64,000 bases of DNA from assembly GCF_003130795.1 (NCBI RefSeq), contig NZ_CP029353.1, forward strand, positions 1,069,501-1,133,500. Direction: 5' to 3'. The notes beneath the pieces are model-generated. The model was not told the origin of the DNA. It ran no database searches and saw nothing but the letters and a program-made list of their open reading frames with translations. A program made the translations under genes and the position numbers. Every line of letters starts with the position of its first letter. Position 1 is the first letter of the stretch. Shown here in pieces: positions 7,892 to 16,935 of this stretch. The DNA comes from Azospirillum thermophilum. GTDB taxonomy: Bacteria > Pseudomonadota > Alphaproteobacteria > Azospirillales > Azospirillaceae.

Positions 7892-8309
7892 AGCGCTCGA
7901 AGAAGGCGCCGATCACCCGGTCGGACTTGGCCTGCACCAGCTTCACCGCCAGCCGGCCGACCGCGCCGCCCAGCGCCGCGGCCAGCGTGTAGGACAGCAG
8001 GGTATGGCCGTCGACCTCCTCCAGCGTCACGCGCGCCTCGCCCTTCACCATGCCGGCGAGGCCGCCGCTGCCTTCGGCCAGCAGGACGTAGAAGCGCGGC
8101 GCATCCTCCGGCATCAGGCGCAGGCGCCCGGCGAAGCGCGCCTTCAGCGGTCCGACGCTGGCGCGCACGCGGGCGGCGTAGTCGGTCGGCGACAGCCGGT
8201 CGATCTCCTCCAGCACCGGGACGCAGCGCAACAGGATCTCCGGGTCGCACAGCGCGGTGAACACGCGGTCGCGCGGGGCGGGGATCCGGTGGGTACCGCT
8301 CAACTCCAT
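7809..8309 (-). CDS. CoxG-like SRPBCC-fold protein
   Basis: 166 residues beginning MELSGTHRIPAPRDRVFTAL, the typical start of the CoxG branch of the SRPBCC (START-like) superfamily, with later GEARVTLEEVDGHTLLSYT and GRLAVKLVQAKSDRVI blocks. Members bind hydrophobic ligands; CoxG itself is linked to CO dehydrogenase and was named as subunit G. No cox or CO dehydrogenase gene is nearby, so a specific role cannot be given. The gene converges on the MotB-like gene and overlaps it by 83 bases. An upstream in-frame GTG two codons earlier is possible. Confidence 0.75.
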   Translation of the reverse strand: MELSGTHRIPAPRDRVFTALCDPEILLRCVPVLEEIDRLSPTDYAARVRASVGPLKARFAGRLRLMPEDAPRFYVLLAEGSGGLAGMVKGEARVTLEEVDGHTLLSYTLAAALGGAVGRLAVKLVQAKSDRVIGAFFERFTAEILPPSHVTPGMAPEAALPPGSTG

Positions 8310-8415
8310 CGACACACCATTGGACAACTCCTCCAGAGGCACCGATGTGGTATCGCAGGGCCGCATTACCAACCACGGCCGGGCGATGGCCGCGTGAGGA
8401 CCGGAAGGGAGCGAC

Positions 8416-8838
8416 ATGATGAGGCAGGCCGTCACCACCCTGTCCGTGCGCACGGCGGGCGCCGGGCTGGTCGAGATCACCGGGCAGGTCGAGCGCTGGC
8501 TGTCCGGCCAGGGGATCGCCACCGGGCTGCTGACCGTCTTCTGCCGCCACACCTCCGCCTCGCTGGTGATCCAGGAGAACGCGGATCCCGACGTCCAGAC
8601 CGATCTCGTCCGCTTCTTCAAGCGGCTGGTGGCGGAGGACCCGTCGCTCTACATCCACCGGGCGGAGGGGCCGGACGACATGCCGGCGCACATCCGCTCC
8701 GCCCTCACCGCCGTCACCCTGTCGGTACCGCTGGTGCAGGGACGGCTGGCGCTCGGCACCTGGCAGGGGATCTACCTGTTCGAGCACCGCGCCCGGCCGC
8801 ATGACCGGCAGGTCGTCCTGCATCTGATGGGGGAGTGA
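8416..8838 (+). CDS. YjbQ/UPF0047 family protein
   Basis: 140 residues, the usual size for this conserved cytosolic family. Seen in sequence: the TVFCRHTSASLVIQENADPD block with the conserved His, the ALTAVTLSVPLVQGRLALGTWQGIYLFEH region (read as PLVQGRLALGTWQGIYLFEH), and the HDRQVVLHLMGE end. Some members have low thiamine-phosphate synthase activity in other bacteria, but the physiological role is unsettled. It is transcribed divergently from the CoxG-like gene, with 106 bases between them. Confidence 0.9.
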   Translation: MMRQAVTTLSVRTAGAGLVEITGQVERWLSGQGIATGLLTVFCRHTSASLVIQENADPDVQTDLVRFFKRLVAEDPSLYIHRAEGPDDMPAHIRSALTAVTLSVPLVQGRLALGTWQGIYLFEHRARPHDRQVVLHLMGE

Positions 8839-8949
8839 GCGCGTCAGGCGCGTCACCGGAATTGCTGCAATGCGGGATGCGCGGTTGCCCGGTCCGGCCC
8901 GGCTTTCCATCATCGCAGTCCAATCTTCAACCGAACAGGACTGACGGGC

Positions 8950-9849
8950 ATGAAACGCCGCGTGTGGCCAGCCGGCAGCGCGCTGGCCGCCTTGGTGACG
9001 GCCGCCCTCATGACCGGTGCGCCGTTCCCGGCCGCCGCCGGCGGGCAGGTGGTGAAGGACACGAACCAGGGCTGTCTCGTCTGGGACCTCTATCCCGACC
9101 CGCGCAAGAGCGTGAGCTGGGACGGCCCCTGCAAGGACGGCTATGCCGACGGGCAGGGCGTGCTGTCCTGGTTCACCGACGGCAAGCTGCAGGGCCGCCA
9201 GAGCGCCGGCTTCGTCGCCGGACGCGCCCAGGGAGACGGCGAGGTGCAGTGGGAGAACGGCCGCCGCTTCACCGGCAGCTTCAGGGACGGCGTGGCGGAG
9301 GGGCGGGGCAGCTTCACCTGGCCCGACGGCCGCCGCTATGACGGGGAGTGGGCGGGCGACCATCGCACCGGCCACGGCACCCTGACCCTGGGCAACGGCG
9401 ACCGCTATGTCGGCCGCTTCGAGCGCAACCGGCCGACCGGCGAGGGCGAGTATGTCACCGCCGGCGGTGCCCGCTTCACGGCGCTGGTCGACAAGGACTG
9501 GACCGTCCGCCCCGGGACGCCGCTCGATCCGGCGAAGCCGGCGCCGGTGGCCGCTCCCGCCCCGGCCATTCCCGCCCCGGCCGTTCCCTCCATTGCCGGC
9601 CATGCCGTGCCGAAGCCGCCGGTCGAGGCGAAGCCGGCTCCGCTGGCGGCGCCGGTTCCGGTGAAGACCCCGGCTCCCGCCATGGAACCGAAGCCGCCGG
9701 TCGCTGTACCGGCCCCATCCGCGGCCCCCGCCACCGCGGTTCCGGTCGCCGCGGGCGGCGGTGGCGGGGTCGATCCGCGCACGCAGGCCCCGCCGCCGCT
9801 GGAGCCGATCTCCGGCACCGTCGGGCGGCCGCTGTCGCTGAAGCAGTAG
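8950..9849 (+). CDS. Secreted MORN-repeat protein
   Basis: 299 residues. A signal peptide (MKRRVWPAGSALAALVTAAL, cleavage probably after FPAAA) is followed by a short Cys-containing segment and at least three MORN repeats at about residues 100-175 (RRFTGSFRDGVAEGRGSF, RRYDGEWAGDHRTGHGT, DRYVGRFERNRPTGEGEY). A long Pro/Ala/Val-rich tail follows, perhaps unstructured or spanning the cell wall. MORN repeats usually mediate membrane or partner contacts; no catalytic domain is present. ATG 8950 gives an intact signal peptide. Confidence 0.8.
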   Translation: MKRRVWPAGSALAALVTAALMTGAPFPAAAGGQVVKDTNQGCLVWDLYPDPRKSVSWDGPCKDGYADGQGVLSWFTDGKLQGRQSAGFVAGRAQGDGEVQWENGRRFTGSFRDGVAEGRGSFTWPDGRRYDGEWAGDHRTGHGTLTLGNGDRYVGRFERNRPTGEGEYVTAGGARFTALVDKDWTVRPGTPLDPAKPAPVAAPAPAIPAPAVPSIAGHAVPKPPVEAKPAPLAAPVPVKTPAPAMEPKPPVAVPAPSAAPATAVPVAAGGGGGVDPRTQAPPPLEPISGTVGRPLSLKQ

Positions 9850-9858
9850 GCGCGGACG

Positions 9859-10437
9859 TCAGGCGGCACGCGTCATCCGCACCGTCGCCTCCAGCGCGGC
9901 GCGGCCCGCCGCCTCCACGAGGTCGGCGTTGGTGCCGTGGATGCGGGCGAACAGGTCGAAGGCGGCGCCGGTCAGCGTGTCGGTGCCGGTCCGCATCTCC
10001 TCCAGCGCGCCGCACACCCAGGCGTAATGGCGCGATTCGTCGGCGGCGTGGCGGCTGAGCAGCTCCGCGACCTGCGGGGCGTGCGGCCGGCCGGCATGGC
10101 GGCCGTACTTGGCGCGCGACTGCCACTCGTTCGACTTGAAGGCCAGCAGGATGGCGCGGTCGCCGCCGGGCAGGGCCGCCGCCTGGACCGCCAGCTTGAA
10201 CAGGCCGGTCGGCAGGTGGGGCAGCGGAAGCGGGATGCCGCCCAGATCGCGGATCAGTGGCGTCAGGGCATCGACATGGCGCTGGTGGTCGTCGCGGAAG
10301 GCGGCCAGCGCGTCGCGGTGGTCGCTGCGCTTCAGGGCGGAGATCGCCAGCGAATAGACCGGCAGGGCGTCATATTCGAGCTGCAGGAGATCGACCAGTT
10401 CGGCGAGCAGGGAGGCGGTGTCGGGCTGTTCGGTCAC
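9859..10437 (-). CDS. Ferritin-like helical protein
   Basis: A 192-residue all-helical protein with spaced Glu/His residues: LLQLEYDALPVYSLAISAL, FRDDHQRHVDALTPLIRDL and ADESRHYAWVCGALEEM. This matches the pattern of ferritin-like or DUF2383-type proteins, which often bind a diiron site. GTG 10437 gives VTEQPDTASLLAELV as start; upstream codons read through low-quality Pro/Gly sequence. Enzyme activity and metal are not established. It is followed on the same strand by nothing close; LysE lies upstream with a 71-base gap. Confidence 0.7.
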   Translation of the reverse strand: MTEQPDTASLLAELVDLLQLEYDALPVYSLAISALKRSDHRDALAAFRDDHQRHVDALTPLIRDLGGIPLPLPHLPTGLFKLAVQAAALPGGDRAILLAFKSNEWQSRAKYGRHAGRPHAPQVAELLSRHAADESRHYAWVCGALEEMRTGTDTLTGAAFDLFARIHGTNADLVEAAGRAALEATVRMTRAA

Positions 10438-10508
10438 GGGCGGCGGCTCCGGCAGTCGGGCGGGGGGCCGCCGGGAAACAGCGCTGTGCCGGAAAGGTCG
10501 CGCCGCCC

Positions 10509-11150
10509 TCACATCCTCTGCTGGTCGGCGATCAGCTTCAGGCCGAAGCCGATCAATACCGCCCCGGTCAGCCGGTCCAGCCCCGCCACCACCGCCGGAC
10601 GGCGCAGCAGGGCCGACAGCGGGCGCGTCGCCCAGATCAGGGCGGCGAACCACAGCATGCCCTCCACCGCGTGGATGGAGGCGAGCAGCGCGTTGAAGGA
10701 CACCGCTTCCACCCCCGGCGGCAGGAACTGCGGCAGGAAGGTGACGTAGAAGACGCCGACCTTCGGGTTCAGGATGTTGGTGACGAAGCCGCGGACGAAC
10801 CAGCCGCCGGGGGAGGTGCCGAACCGGCTGTGGGCATCTGCCGCGGCCTCGCCGAAGCCGCTGCGGGCGTTCAGGATCATGCGGGTGCCGAGATGGATCA
10901 GGTAGGCGGCCCCGGCCCAGCGCAGGACGGTGTAGGCGAGTTCCGAGGCCGCCAGCAGGGCGCCTAGACCGAGGGCGGTGACGATCCCCCAGGCCAGGCA
11001 GCCGGCGCAGATGCCGGCCCCGGCGAGGGCGGCGCGCCGCGCCCCCTCCACCGCCGCGGTGCGCAGGACCAGCGCGGTGTCCAGCCCCGGCGTCAGGGTG
11101 ACCAGTCCGGCGGCCAGCGTGAAGGCGATCAGCGACTCGGCGATGGTCAC
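10509..11150 (-). CDS. LysE/RhtB-family amino acid exporter
   Basis: 213 residues with six predicted membrane segments. The N-terminal block AAGLVTLTPGLDTALVLRTA (Pro at the conserved position) and the FVTNILNPKVGVFYVTFLPQ motif are hallmarks of LysE/RhtB translocators, inner-membrane exporters of amino acids and similar compounds. The substrate cannot be predicted. ATG 11150 is followed directly by the first membrane helix. It is divergent from the DegP-like gene. Confidence 0.9.
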   Translation of the reverse strand: MTIAESLIAFTLAAGLVTLTPGLDTALVLRTAAVEGARRAALAGAGICAGCLAWGIVTALGLGALLAASELAYTVLRWAGAAYLIHLGTRMILNARSGFGEAAADAHSRFGTSPGGWFVRGFVTNILNPKVGVFYVTFLPQFLPPGVEAVSFNALLASIHAVEGMLWFAALIWATRPLSALLRRPAVVAGLDRLTGAVLIGFGLKLIADQQRM

Positions 11151-11373
11151 GGCGCGGCTCCGTCTCGGCGGGGAAGGCGCGAGGCTAACGGGTCGGCCGG
11201 CGGCCGTACAGCGGGCGGGTGCGCATGGCTACCCTGAAAAACATTTCATCCCGCGGCAAGGCGGTGGTGCGGGCGGGCTTCCTATGTTGAGCCGTGTCGG
11301 CCGGTCGATCCGGAAGGACCGGCCTCCTCCAGGACCGCAACAGCCTGCCATGCCCTCTACGGAGCCAGTTTCC

Positions 11374-12918
11374 ATGAGCACCACGACCACTCCCGTCTCC
11401 TCGCGCGCCCGCCGGTTCCGCCGGACGGTCGCCGCCGTGCTGCTCGGCACGACGGTGCTGTCGGGTGCCGCGCTCACCGCCCCCTGGACGGATGCCCGCG
11501 CCCAGACCGTGCAGCCGCCGGCCGCGGCGATGGAGCAGGGCGCGCCGGCCAGCTTCGCCGACCTCGCCGCCCGGGTCACGCCGGCGGTGGTCAACATCGC
11601 CACCACGCAGGAGGTGAAGGCCGAGGCCAAGCGGCCGGCCCTTCCCGGCTTCCCGCCCGGCTCGCCCTTCGAGGAGTTCTTCCGCCGCTTCCAGGAGCAG
11701 CAGGGCCAGGGCCCGGACGACGGGGACGAGGGGCCGGCCCAGCCGCGCGGCAAGATGGGCGCGCTGGGGTCGGGCTTCATCATCGACCCCGCCGGCTATG
11801 TCGTGACGAACAACCATGTCATCGACGGCGCGCAGGAGATCACCGTAACGCTGCAGGACGGCACCTCGCTGCCGGCCACGCTGGTCGGGCGCGACGCCAA
11901 GACCGACATCGCGCTGCTGAAGGTGAAGGCGGAGAAGCCGCTGCCGGCGCTCGCCTGGGGCGACAGCGACAAGGCGCGCGTCGGCGACTGGGTGATGGCG
12001 GTCGGCAATCCCTTCGGCCTCGGCGGCTCGGTCACCAAGGGCATCGTCTCGGCCCGCGGGCGCGACATCCACAGCGGCCCCTATGACGATTTCCTGCAGC
12101 TCGACGCCGCCATCAACCGCGGCAACTCCGGCGGCCCGACCTTCGACATGAGCGGCCGGGTCATCGGCATCAACACGGCGATCTACTCGCCCAACGGCGG
12201 CTCGGTCGGCATCGGCTTCGCCATCCCCTCCAAGCTCGCCAGCGAGGTGGTCGCCCAGCTGAAGGAGCACGGCAAGGTCGAGCGCGGCTGGCTCGGCGTG
12301 AAGATCCAGGGCGTCACGCCGGACATCGCCGAGAGCGTCGGCCTGCCGGAGGCGAGGGGCGCGCTGGTCGCCGAGGTGACCGGCGGCAGCCCGGCGGCGC
12401 GGGCCGGCCTGCGCCAAGGCGACGTGATCCTCAGCTATGACGGCAAGCCGCTGTCGAGCCTGCGCGACCTGACCCGCGGCGTGGCGGAGACCAAGGCCGG
12501 CAGCGAGGTCACCCTGCGCGTGCTGCGCGACGGCCGCGAGACCTCGATCCCCGTGCGCATCGACCGGCTGACCGAGGAGCAGGTGGCCGCGGCCGAGCCG
12601 GAGCAGGGCGCCAAGCCGTCGGTCGAGGCGGTGAAGGGCATGAAGCTCGCGCCCCTCGATTCGGCGACGCGCAAGCGCCTGGGACTGCAGGACGGCGTCC
12701 ATGGCGTGGTCGTCACCGGCCTCGCGCCCAATGCCGGTGAGACGGTTCTGCGCCCCGGCGACGTGATCGAGCAGGTGGCGGGCGACGTGGTGAAGAGCCC
12801 GGCGGACGTCTCCCGCAAGGTGGCGGAGGCCGAGAAGGCCGGGCAGAAGGCCGTGCTGATGCTGGTCAACCGCCAGGGCAACGAGACCTTCGTGGCCCTG
12901 CGGCTGGGGAAGGCCTGA
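11374..12918 (+). CDS. Periplasmic serine endoprotease, DegP/HtrA family
   Basis: A 514-residue protease/chaperone acting on misfolded envelope proteins. Signal peptide with a twin-Arg-like start (SSRARRFRRTVAAVLLGTTV). The catalytic triad is visible: His148 in NNHVIDGA, Asp178 in KTDIALL and Ser252 in RGNSGGPTF. Two PDZ domains follow (about residues 310-400 and 425-510), the first with GALVAEVTGGSPAARAGL. ATG 11374 has GGAG seven bases upstream; ATG 11350 is an alternative. It lies just before an OmpR/EnvZ-type pair, which may respond to envelope stress. Confidence 0.95.
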   Translation: MSTTTTPVSSRARRFRRTVAAVLLGTTVLSGAALTAPWTDARAQTVQPPAAAMEQGAPASFADLAARVTPAVVNIATTQEVKAEAKRPALPGFPPGSPFEEFFRRFQEQQGQGPDDGDEGPAQPRGKMGALGSGFIIDPAGYVVTNNHVIDGAQEITVTLQDGTSLPATLVGRDAKTDIALLKVKAEKPLPALAWGDSDKARVGDWVMAVGNPFGLGGSVTKGIVSARGRDIHSGPYDDFLQLDAAINRGNSGGPTFDMSGRVIGINTAIYSPNGGSVGIGFAIPSKLASEVVAQLKEHGKVERGWLGVKIQGVTPDIAESVGLPEARGALVAEVTGGSPAARAGLRQGDVILSYDGKPLSSLRDLTRGVAETKAGSEVTLRVLRDGRETSIPVRIDRLTEEQVAAAEPEQGAKPSVEAVKGMKLAPLDSATRKRLGLQDGVHGVVVTGLAPNAGETVLRPGDVIEQVAGDVVKSPADVSRKVAEAEKAGQKAVLMLVNRQGNETFVALRLGKA

Positions 12919-13025
12919 GCACCCGCCGCCCGGCCGGCCGGGCGGCGGCGGACAGGGCAGGACATGCGGGGCCGGGGTGGGGCGAAAGCCCTGCCTTGGC
13001 CCCTGCGCGCGGGAAGACTACACTG

Positions 13026-13708
13026 ATGCACATGAAAGTCCTCGTGATCGAAGACGACCAGCAGGCGGCCAGCTACCTCGCCAAGGGCTGAAGGAGGCCG
13101 GGCATGTCGTGGATGTCGCCCAGGACGGCAAGGAAGGGCTCTACCTTGCCGGGGCGGAGCATTACGACGTGATGGTGGTCGACCGCATGCTGCCCGGCCG
13201 GGACGGGCTGTCGCTGGTGCAGGTGCTGCGCGCGGCCGGCAACGAGACGCCGGTGCTGTTCCTCTCCGCGCTCGGCAGCGTCGACGACCGGGTGAAGGGG
13301 CTGCGGGCCGGCGGCGACGACTATCTGACCAAGCCCTATGCCTTCACCGAGCTGCTCGCCCGGCTGGAGGTGCTGGCCCGGCGCCGCGGGGCCGGCCAGC
13401 CGCAGACCAAGCTGGTGGTGGCGGACCTGGAGATGGACCTGCTGTCGCGGACGGTGAAGCGGTCGGGCAAGCCGATCGAGCTGCTGCCCCGCGAGTTCGC
13501 CCTGCTGGAGTACCTGATGCGCAACGCCGGCAGCGTGGTCACCCGGACCATGATGCTGGAGCATGTCTGGGACTATCACTTCGATCCGCAGACCAACGTC
13601 ATCGACGTGCACATCGCCCGGCTGCGGCAGAAGATCGACAAGGACTTCCCGGCCCCGCTGATCCACACCGTGCGGGGCGCCGGCTACAGCCTGCGCGCGC
13701 CGGAGTAA
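13026..13708 (+). CDS. OmpR-family response regulator, interrupted by a 1-base frameshift
   Basis: Receiver plus winged-helix DNA-binding protein of about 227 residues if the shift is repaired. The start MKVLVIEDDQQAASYLAKG reads in one frame to a TGA at 13089-13091; LKEAGHVVDVAQDGKEG and everything after is in the next frame. Adding one G in the GGG at 13085-13087 (or one C) restores a perfect family sequence. Phospho-Asp53 is in VMVVDRMLPG. The C-terminal domain holds EFALLEYLMRNAGSVVT and IDVHIARLRQKID. The partner histidine kinase starts 10 bases downstream. A consensus-sequence error is more likely than real inactivation. Confidence 0.85.
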
Positions 13709-13718
13709 GCGGGACGCC

Positions 13719-15146
13719 GTGCTGAAGAAACTCCTGCGCACCTCCGCCTTCCGGCTGGCGATCCTCTATCTGGCGCTGTTCGTCGTGTCGGTCGGCGTGA
13801 TCCTGATGGTGGTCTACCGCACCACCGCGGGATTCCTGGAGCAGGAGATCGGCGAGACCATCGCGCTGGAGGTCGCCGGCCTGCAGGACCAGTACCGCAA
13901 CAACGGGCTGGGCGGGCTGATCGACGTGGTGCGCGAGCGCAGCGCGCTGACCAACAACAACTCGATCTATCTGGTGACGACGCCGACCGGGGTGATCCTG
14001 GCGGGCAACCTGTCGGGCTGGCCGGCGGCCGTGCCCAACGCCAGCGGCTGGACCCATTTCAAGGTCTCGGAATATGGCGGGGCCACCGACCGCCCCTCCA
14101 CCGCGCAGGCCATCAGCTTCACGCTGCCCGGCCATTACCGCCTGCTGGTCGGCCGCGACATGAGCGAGATCGACCAGCTTCGCGACCGCATGGTCCAGTC
14201 GCTCGGCTGGATCCTCGGCGTGACCGCCATGCTCGGCCTCGGCGGCGGGCTGCTGGTCGGCCGCGGCGCCATGCTGCGGATCGAGGCGATCAACCGCACC
14301 ACGCGGCAGATCATGGCCGGCGACCTGTCCGGCCGGGTGCCGCGCCGCGGCGACGGGGACGAGATCGACCGGCTGGCCGGCAACCTCAACGCCATGCTCG
14401 ACCGGATCGAGCGGCTGATGACCGGCATGCGGCAGGTCGCCGACAGCGTGGCGCACGATCTGCGCACGCCGCTGACCCGTCTGCGCTCGCGCATCGAGCT
14501 GGCGCTGATCCAGGAGACCGAGGACCCCGAGGTCTACCGCACCGTCCTGCAGGAGACGATCGCCGAGGCCGACCGGCTGCTGTCGACCTTCGCCGCCCTG
14601 CTGTCCATCGCGGAAGCCGAATCCGGCACCCGCCGCGCCGACTTCGCCCCGGTCGACCTGGTGGAGGTCGTGCAGCTCGCCGCCGACCTCTACGAGCCGG
14701 TGGCCGAGGAGAAGGGGCAGGTGCTGCGGGCCGAGGCGCGCGGCAACCCGGTCGTGATGGGCAACGGGCAACTGCTGTCGCAGGTGGTGTCGAACCTGCT
14801 GGACAACGCGATCAAGTACACCCCGTCCGGAGGCCGGATCACGCTGCTGCTGGAGGGGAGCGGCCCCGGCCGCGCCGCCCGCATCACGGTCGCCGACAGC
14901 GGCCCCGGCATTCCGGCCGACCAGCGGCAGAAGGTGCTGCAGCGCTTCGTCCGGCTGGACAGCGCGCGGGCGTCGCCCGGCAACGGGCTCGGCCTCAGCC
15001 TCGTCGATGCGGTGGCGACGCTGCACGGCGCCAGGCTGGAGCTGGGCGACAACGAGCCCGGCCTGCGCGTCACCCTGACCTTCCCGAAGGCGGCCGCGGC
15101 GAAGAGGGACGGGCAGGCGCGGGCGGAAGGCGCCGCCCGCGCCTGA
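13719..15146 (+). CDS. Membrane sensor histidine kinase, EnvZ-like
   Basis: 475 residues starting at GTG, 10 bases after the response regulator. A first membrane helix at about residues 10-32, a periplasmic sensor of some 135 residues, a second helix at about 167-187, a HAMP domain with RRGDGDEIDRLAGNLNAML, the H-box SVAHDLRTPLTRLR with His246, and a GHKL ATPase domain with NLLDNAIKYTPSG and GPGIP and a GNGLGLSLVDAV box. It should phosphorylate the adjacent regulator. The stimulus is unknown; the DegP neighbour suggests the envelope. Confidence 0.93.
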   Translation: MLKKLLRTSAFRLAILYLALFVVSVGVILMVVYRTTAGFLEQEIGETIALEVAGLQDQYRNNGLGGLIDVVRERSALTNNNSIYLVTTPTGVILAGNLSGWPAAVPNASGWTHFKVSEYGGATDRPSTAQAISFTLPGHYRLLVGRDMSEIDQLRDRMVQSLGWILGVTAMLGLGGGLLVGRGAMLRIEAINRTTRQIMAGDLSGRVPRRGDGDEIDRLAGNLNAMLDRIERLMTGMRQVADSVAHDLRTPLTRLRSRIELALIQETEDPEVYRTVLQETIAEADRLLSTFAALLSIAEAESGTRRADFAPVDLVEVVQLAADLYEPVAEEKGQVLRAEARGNPVVMGNGQLLSQVVSNLLDNAIKYTPSGGRITLLLEGSGPGRAARITVADSGPGIPADQRQKVLQRFVRLDSARASPGNGLGLSLVDAVATLHGARLELGDNEPGLRVTLTFPKAAAAKRDGQARAEGAARA

Positions 15147-15158
15147 CGGCCGGAGTGG

Positions 15159-16372
15159 TCAGGCCTTCGGCGCGGCCTCCGGCAAGGCGTCCGGTATCGG
15201 GCCCTCTCCCCAGACCAGGGCGTTGAACAGCGGCTCGATCACCGACTGGTCCATGTCGCGGGTGATGAAGACCAGCTTGGTCCGGTGATCGTCGTTCGGC
15301 CATTCCTCCAGCCGCACCGGCGGGTGGAACATGTGCTGTACGCCGTGGACGACGACCGGCATGTCGGTCTCCACCACGTTCAGCATGCCCTTGATGCGCA
15401 GCAGGTTGTCGCCGCCGCGGGCGATCAGGGCCTCCATGAAGTCCACGAAGCTGTTCCAGGGGACCGGACGCTCCACCACCATGCAGAAGGCGCGGATATG
15501 GTCGTCGTGCCGGTTGGCATCGTGATGGTGATGGTCGTGGCCGCAATCGGGACCGCAGGCCTCGCCGTGCTCATGGTCATGCCCGTGATCATGATGGTGA
15601 TGGCCGTGATCATGATCATGCCCGTGATGCCCGTGCCCATGATCATGCCCGTCATGGCCATCGTGGCCCCGCGCCTGTGCCTCGCGGTAGGCCTCCTCGC
15701 GCAGCCAGCGGACGACGTCCGGGCTCTTGGTCTCGGGGTTGAAAAGGCCGGCGTCGAAGAGCGTGGCGGGATCGACCTCGCCATGGGCGGCGGGGATGAT
15801 CGGGGCGGCCGGGTTGATGGTGCCGAGGCGCCGGCACAGCGCCAGCGTGGCCTGCGGTGTCGCGACGTCGGTCTTGGTCAGCACGATGCGGTCGGCGACG
15901 GCGGCCTGCTTCACGCTCTCCGGCTGGCGGTCGAGCTGGCTGGAGCCATGCACCGCGTCCACCGTGGTGATCACCCCGTCCAGCCGGAAGCGGGCGGCCA
16001 GCAGCGGGTCGGTCATCAGCGTGTGGATGATCGGGGCCGGATCGGCAAGGCCGGTGGTCTCCACCACCACGCGCTCGAAGTCCGGCACCTCGCCGCGCAC
16101 CCGCTTCAGGAACAGGTCGCGCAGCGTGTCGACCAGATCGCCGCGGATGGTGCAGCACAGGCAGCCGCTGTCCATCAGCACCATGTTCTCCGACGCCTTG
16201 GCGACCAGCAGATGGTCGAGCCCGACCTCGCCGAACTCGTTGATCACGATGGCGGTGCGCGCCATGCCCGGATGCCGCAGCAGCGCCTGCAGCAAGGTCG
16301 TCTTGCCGCTGCCGAGGAACCCGGTGAGGACCGAGACCGGCAGGCGGGGAGAGGAGGGGGAACGGGGCTCAC
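15159..16372 (-). CDS. COG0523 (CobW/YciC-type) zinc-related GTPase with His-rich region; start frame shifted
   Basis: G3E-family metal chaperone of about 404 residues after correction. Visible: the P-loop GFLGSGKTTLLQAL, the GCLCCTI metal motif, the NEFGEVGLDH region, KTDVA, and a striking stretch of His/Asp/Gly at about residues 235-295 with more than 25 histidines. A C-terminal CobW domain follows. The P-loop frame has no ATG, GTG or TTG after the zur stop codon. GTG 16372 would start MSPVPPSSPRLPVSVLT if the C run (G run 16356-16360 on +) had six bases instead of five. zur ends 4 bases upstream, so the two are one operon, with a role in zinc allocation under zinc limitation. Confidence 0.85.
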
Positions 16373-16376
16373 GGGA

Positions 16377-16874
16377 TCAGGTCTCCTGACAGGCTTTGCA
16401 GACGCCGCGGACCTCGACGGTCGGGCGCTGGATGCGGAAGCCGCGTGCGGCGGCGGAGGTCTGGATGGCCGCCCGGATGCCGGGATCGTCGATCTCGTCG
16501 GCATCGCCGCAGCGTTCGCAGACCAGGAACTGGCCGGAATGGACCGCCCCGGGATCGGGGCATCCGACATAGGCGTTGAGGGATTCGATGCGGTGGACCA
16601 GCCCTTGCTCCACCAGGAACTCCAGCGCGCGGTAGACGGTCAGCGGCGCGGTGGCCTTGCCGTCCTGCTGGCTGAGATCCTCCAGGATGGCATAGGCGCC
16701 GCGGGGGCGGTGGCCGCTCCACACCAGCTCCAGCACGCGGCGGCGCAGCGCGGTCAGCCGCGCCCCCCGCTCGGCGCACAGCGCCTCGGCACGGGTCAGC
16801 GCGTCGGCGACGCAGTGGGCGTGGTCGTGTCCATGACCCGGGGCGGGGCTGGCGGTCTCGGCGGTGTCGCTCAT
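16377..16874 (-). CDS. zur: Fur-family zinc uptake regulator
   Basis: 165 residues: a His-rich start (GHGHDHAHC), a winged-helix domain with LTALRRRVLELVWSGHRPRG and APLTVYRALEFLVEQGLV, and a dimerisation domain with the CERCGD...CKAC Cys pairs that form the structural zinc site. Repressor of zinc uptake genes when zinc is bound. The choice of Zur rather than Fur is based on the COG0523 GTPase partner and a Zur-type palindrome at 16878-16890. No Shine-Dalgarno sequence precedes ATG 16874, and a TATAGT box ends seven bases upstream of it, suggesting a leaderless transcript. Confidence 0.88.
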   Translation of the reverse strand: MSDTAETASPAPGHGHDHAHCVADALTRAEALCAERGARLTALRRRVLELVWSGHRPRGAYAILEDLSQQDGKATAPLTVYRALEFLVEQGLVHRIESLNAYVGCPDPGAVHSGQFLVCERCGDADEIDDPGIRAAIQTSAAARGFRIQRPTVEVRGVCKACQET

Positions 16875-16877
16875 TGT

Positions 16878-16890
16878 GTTACTATATAAC
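16878..16890 (-). promoter_or_regulatory. Zur-box-like palindrome over the zur promoter
   Basis: GTTACTATATAAC matches 11 of 13 positions of the GTTATANTATAAC core known from enterobacterial Zur sites. It ends three bases before the zur start codon and covers a TATAGT candidate -10 element, so bound Zur would block its own operon (zur plus COG0523 GTPase). The match is read by eye. Confidence 0.6.
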
Positions 16891-16935
16891 GCCCGATGCC
16901 GCGGGAGGAAGGGGCGTGTGCGTGCGCCGGACGGA

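Noticed and set aside
12977..13708. Response regulator starting at an upstream codon in the second frame
   Set aside because: The N-terminal receiver strand MKVLVIEDD lies in the other frame and is joined by adding one base, so the upstream lead is not real.
15285..16889. Long plus-strand frame opposite the COG0523 and zur genes
   Set aside because: It is the antisense of two well-recognised genes and has no family features.
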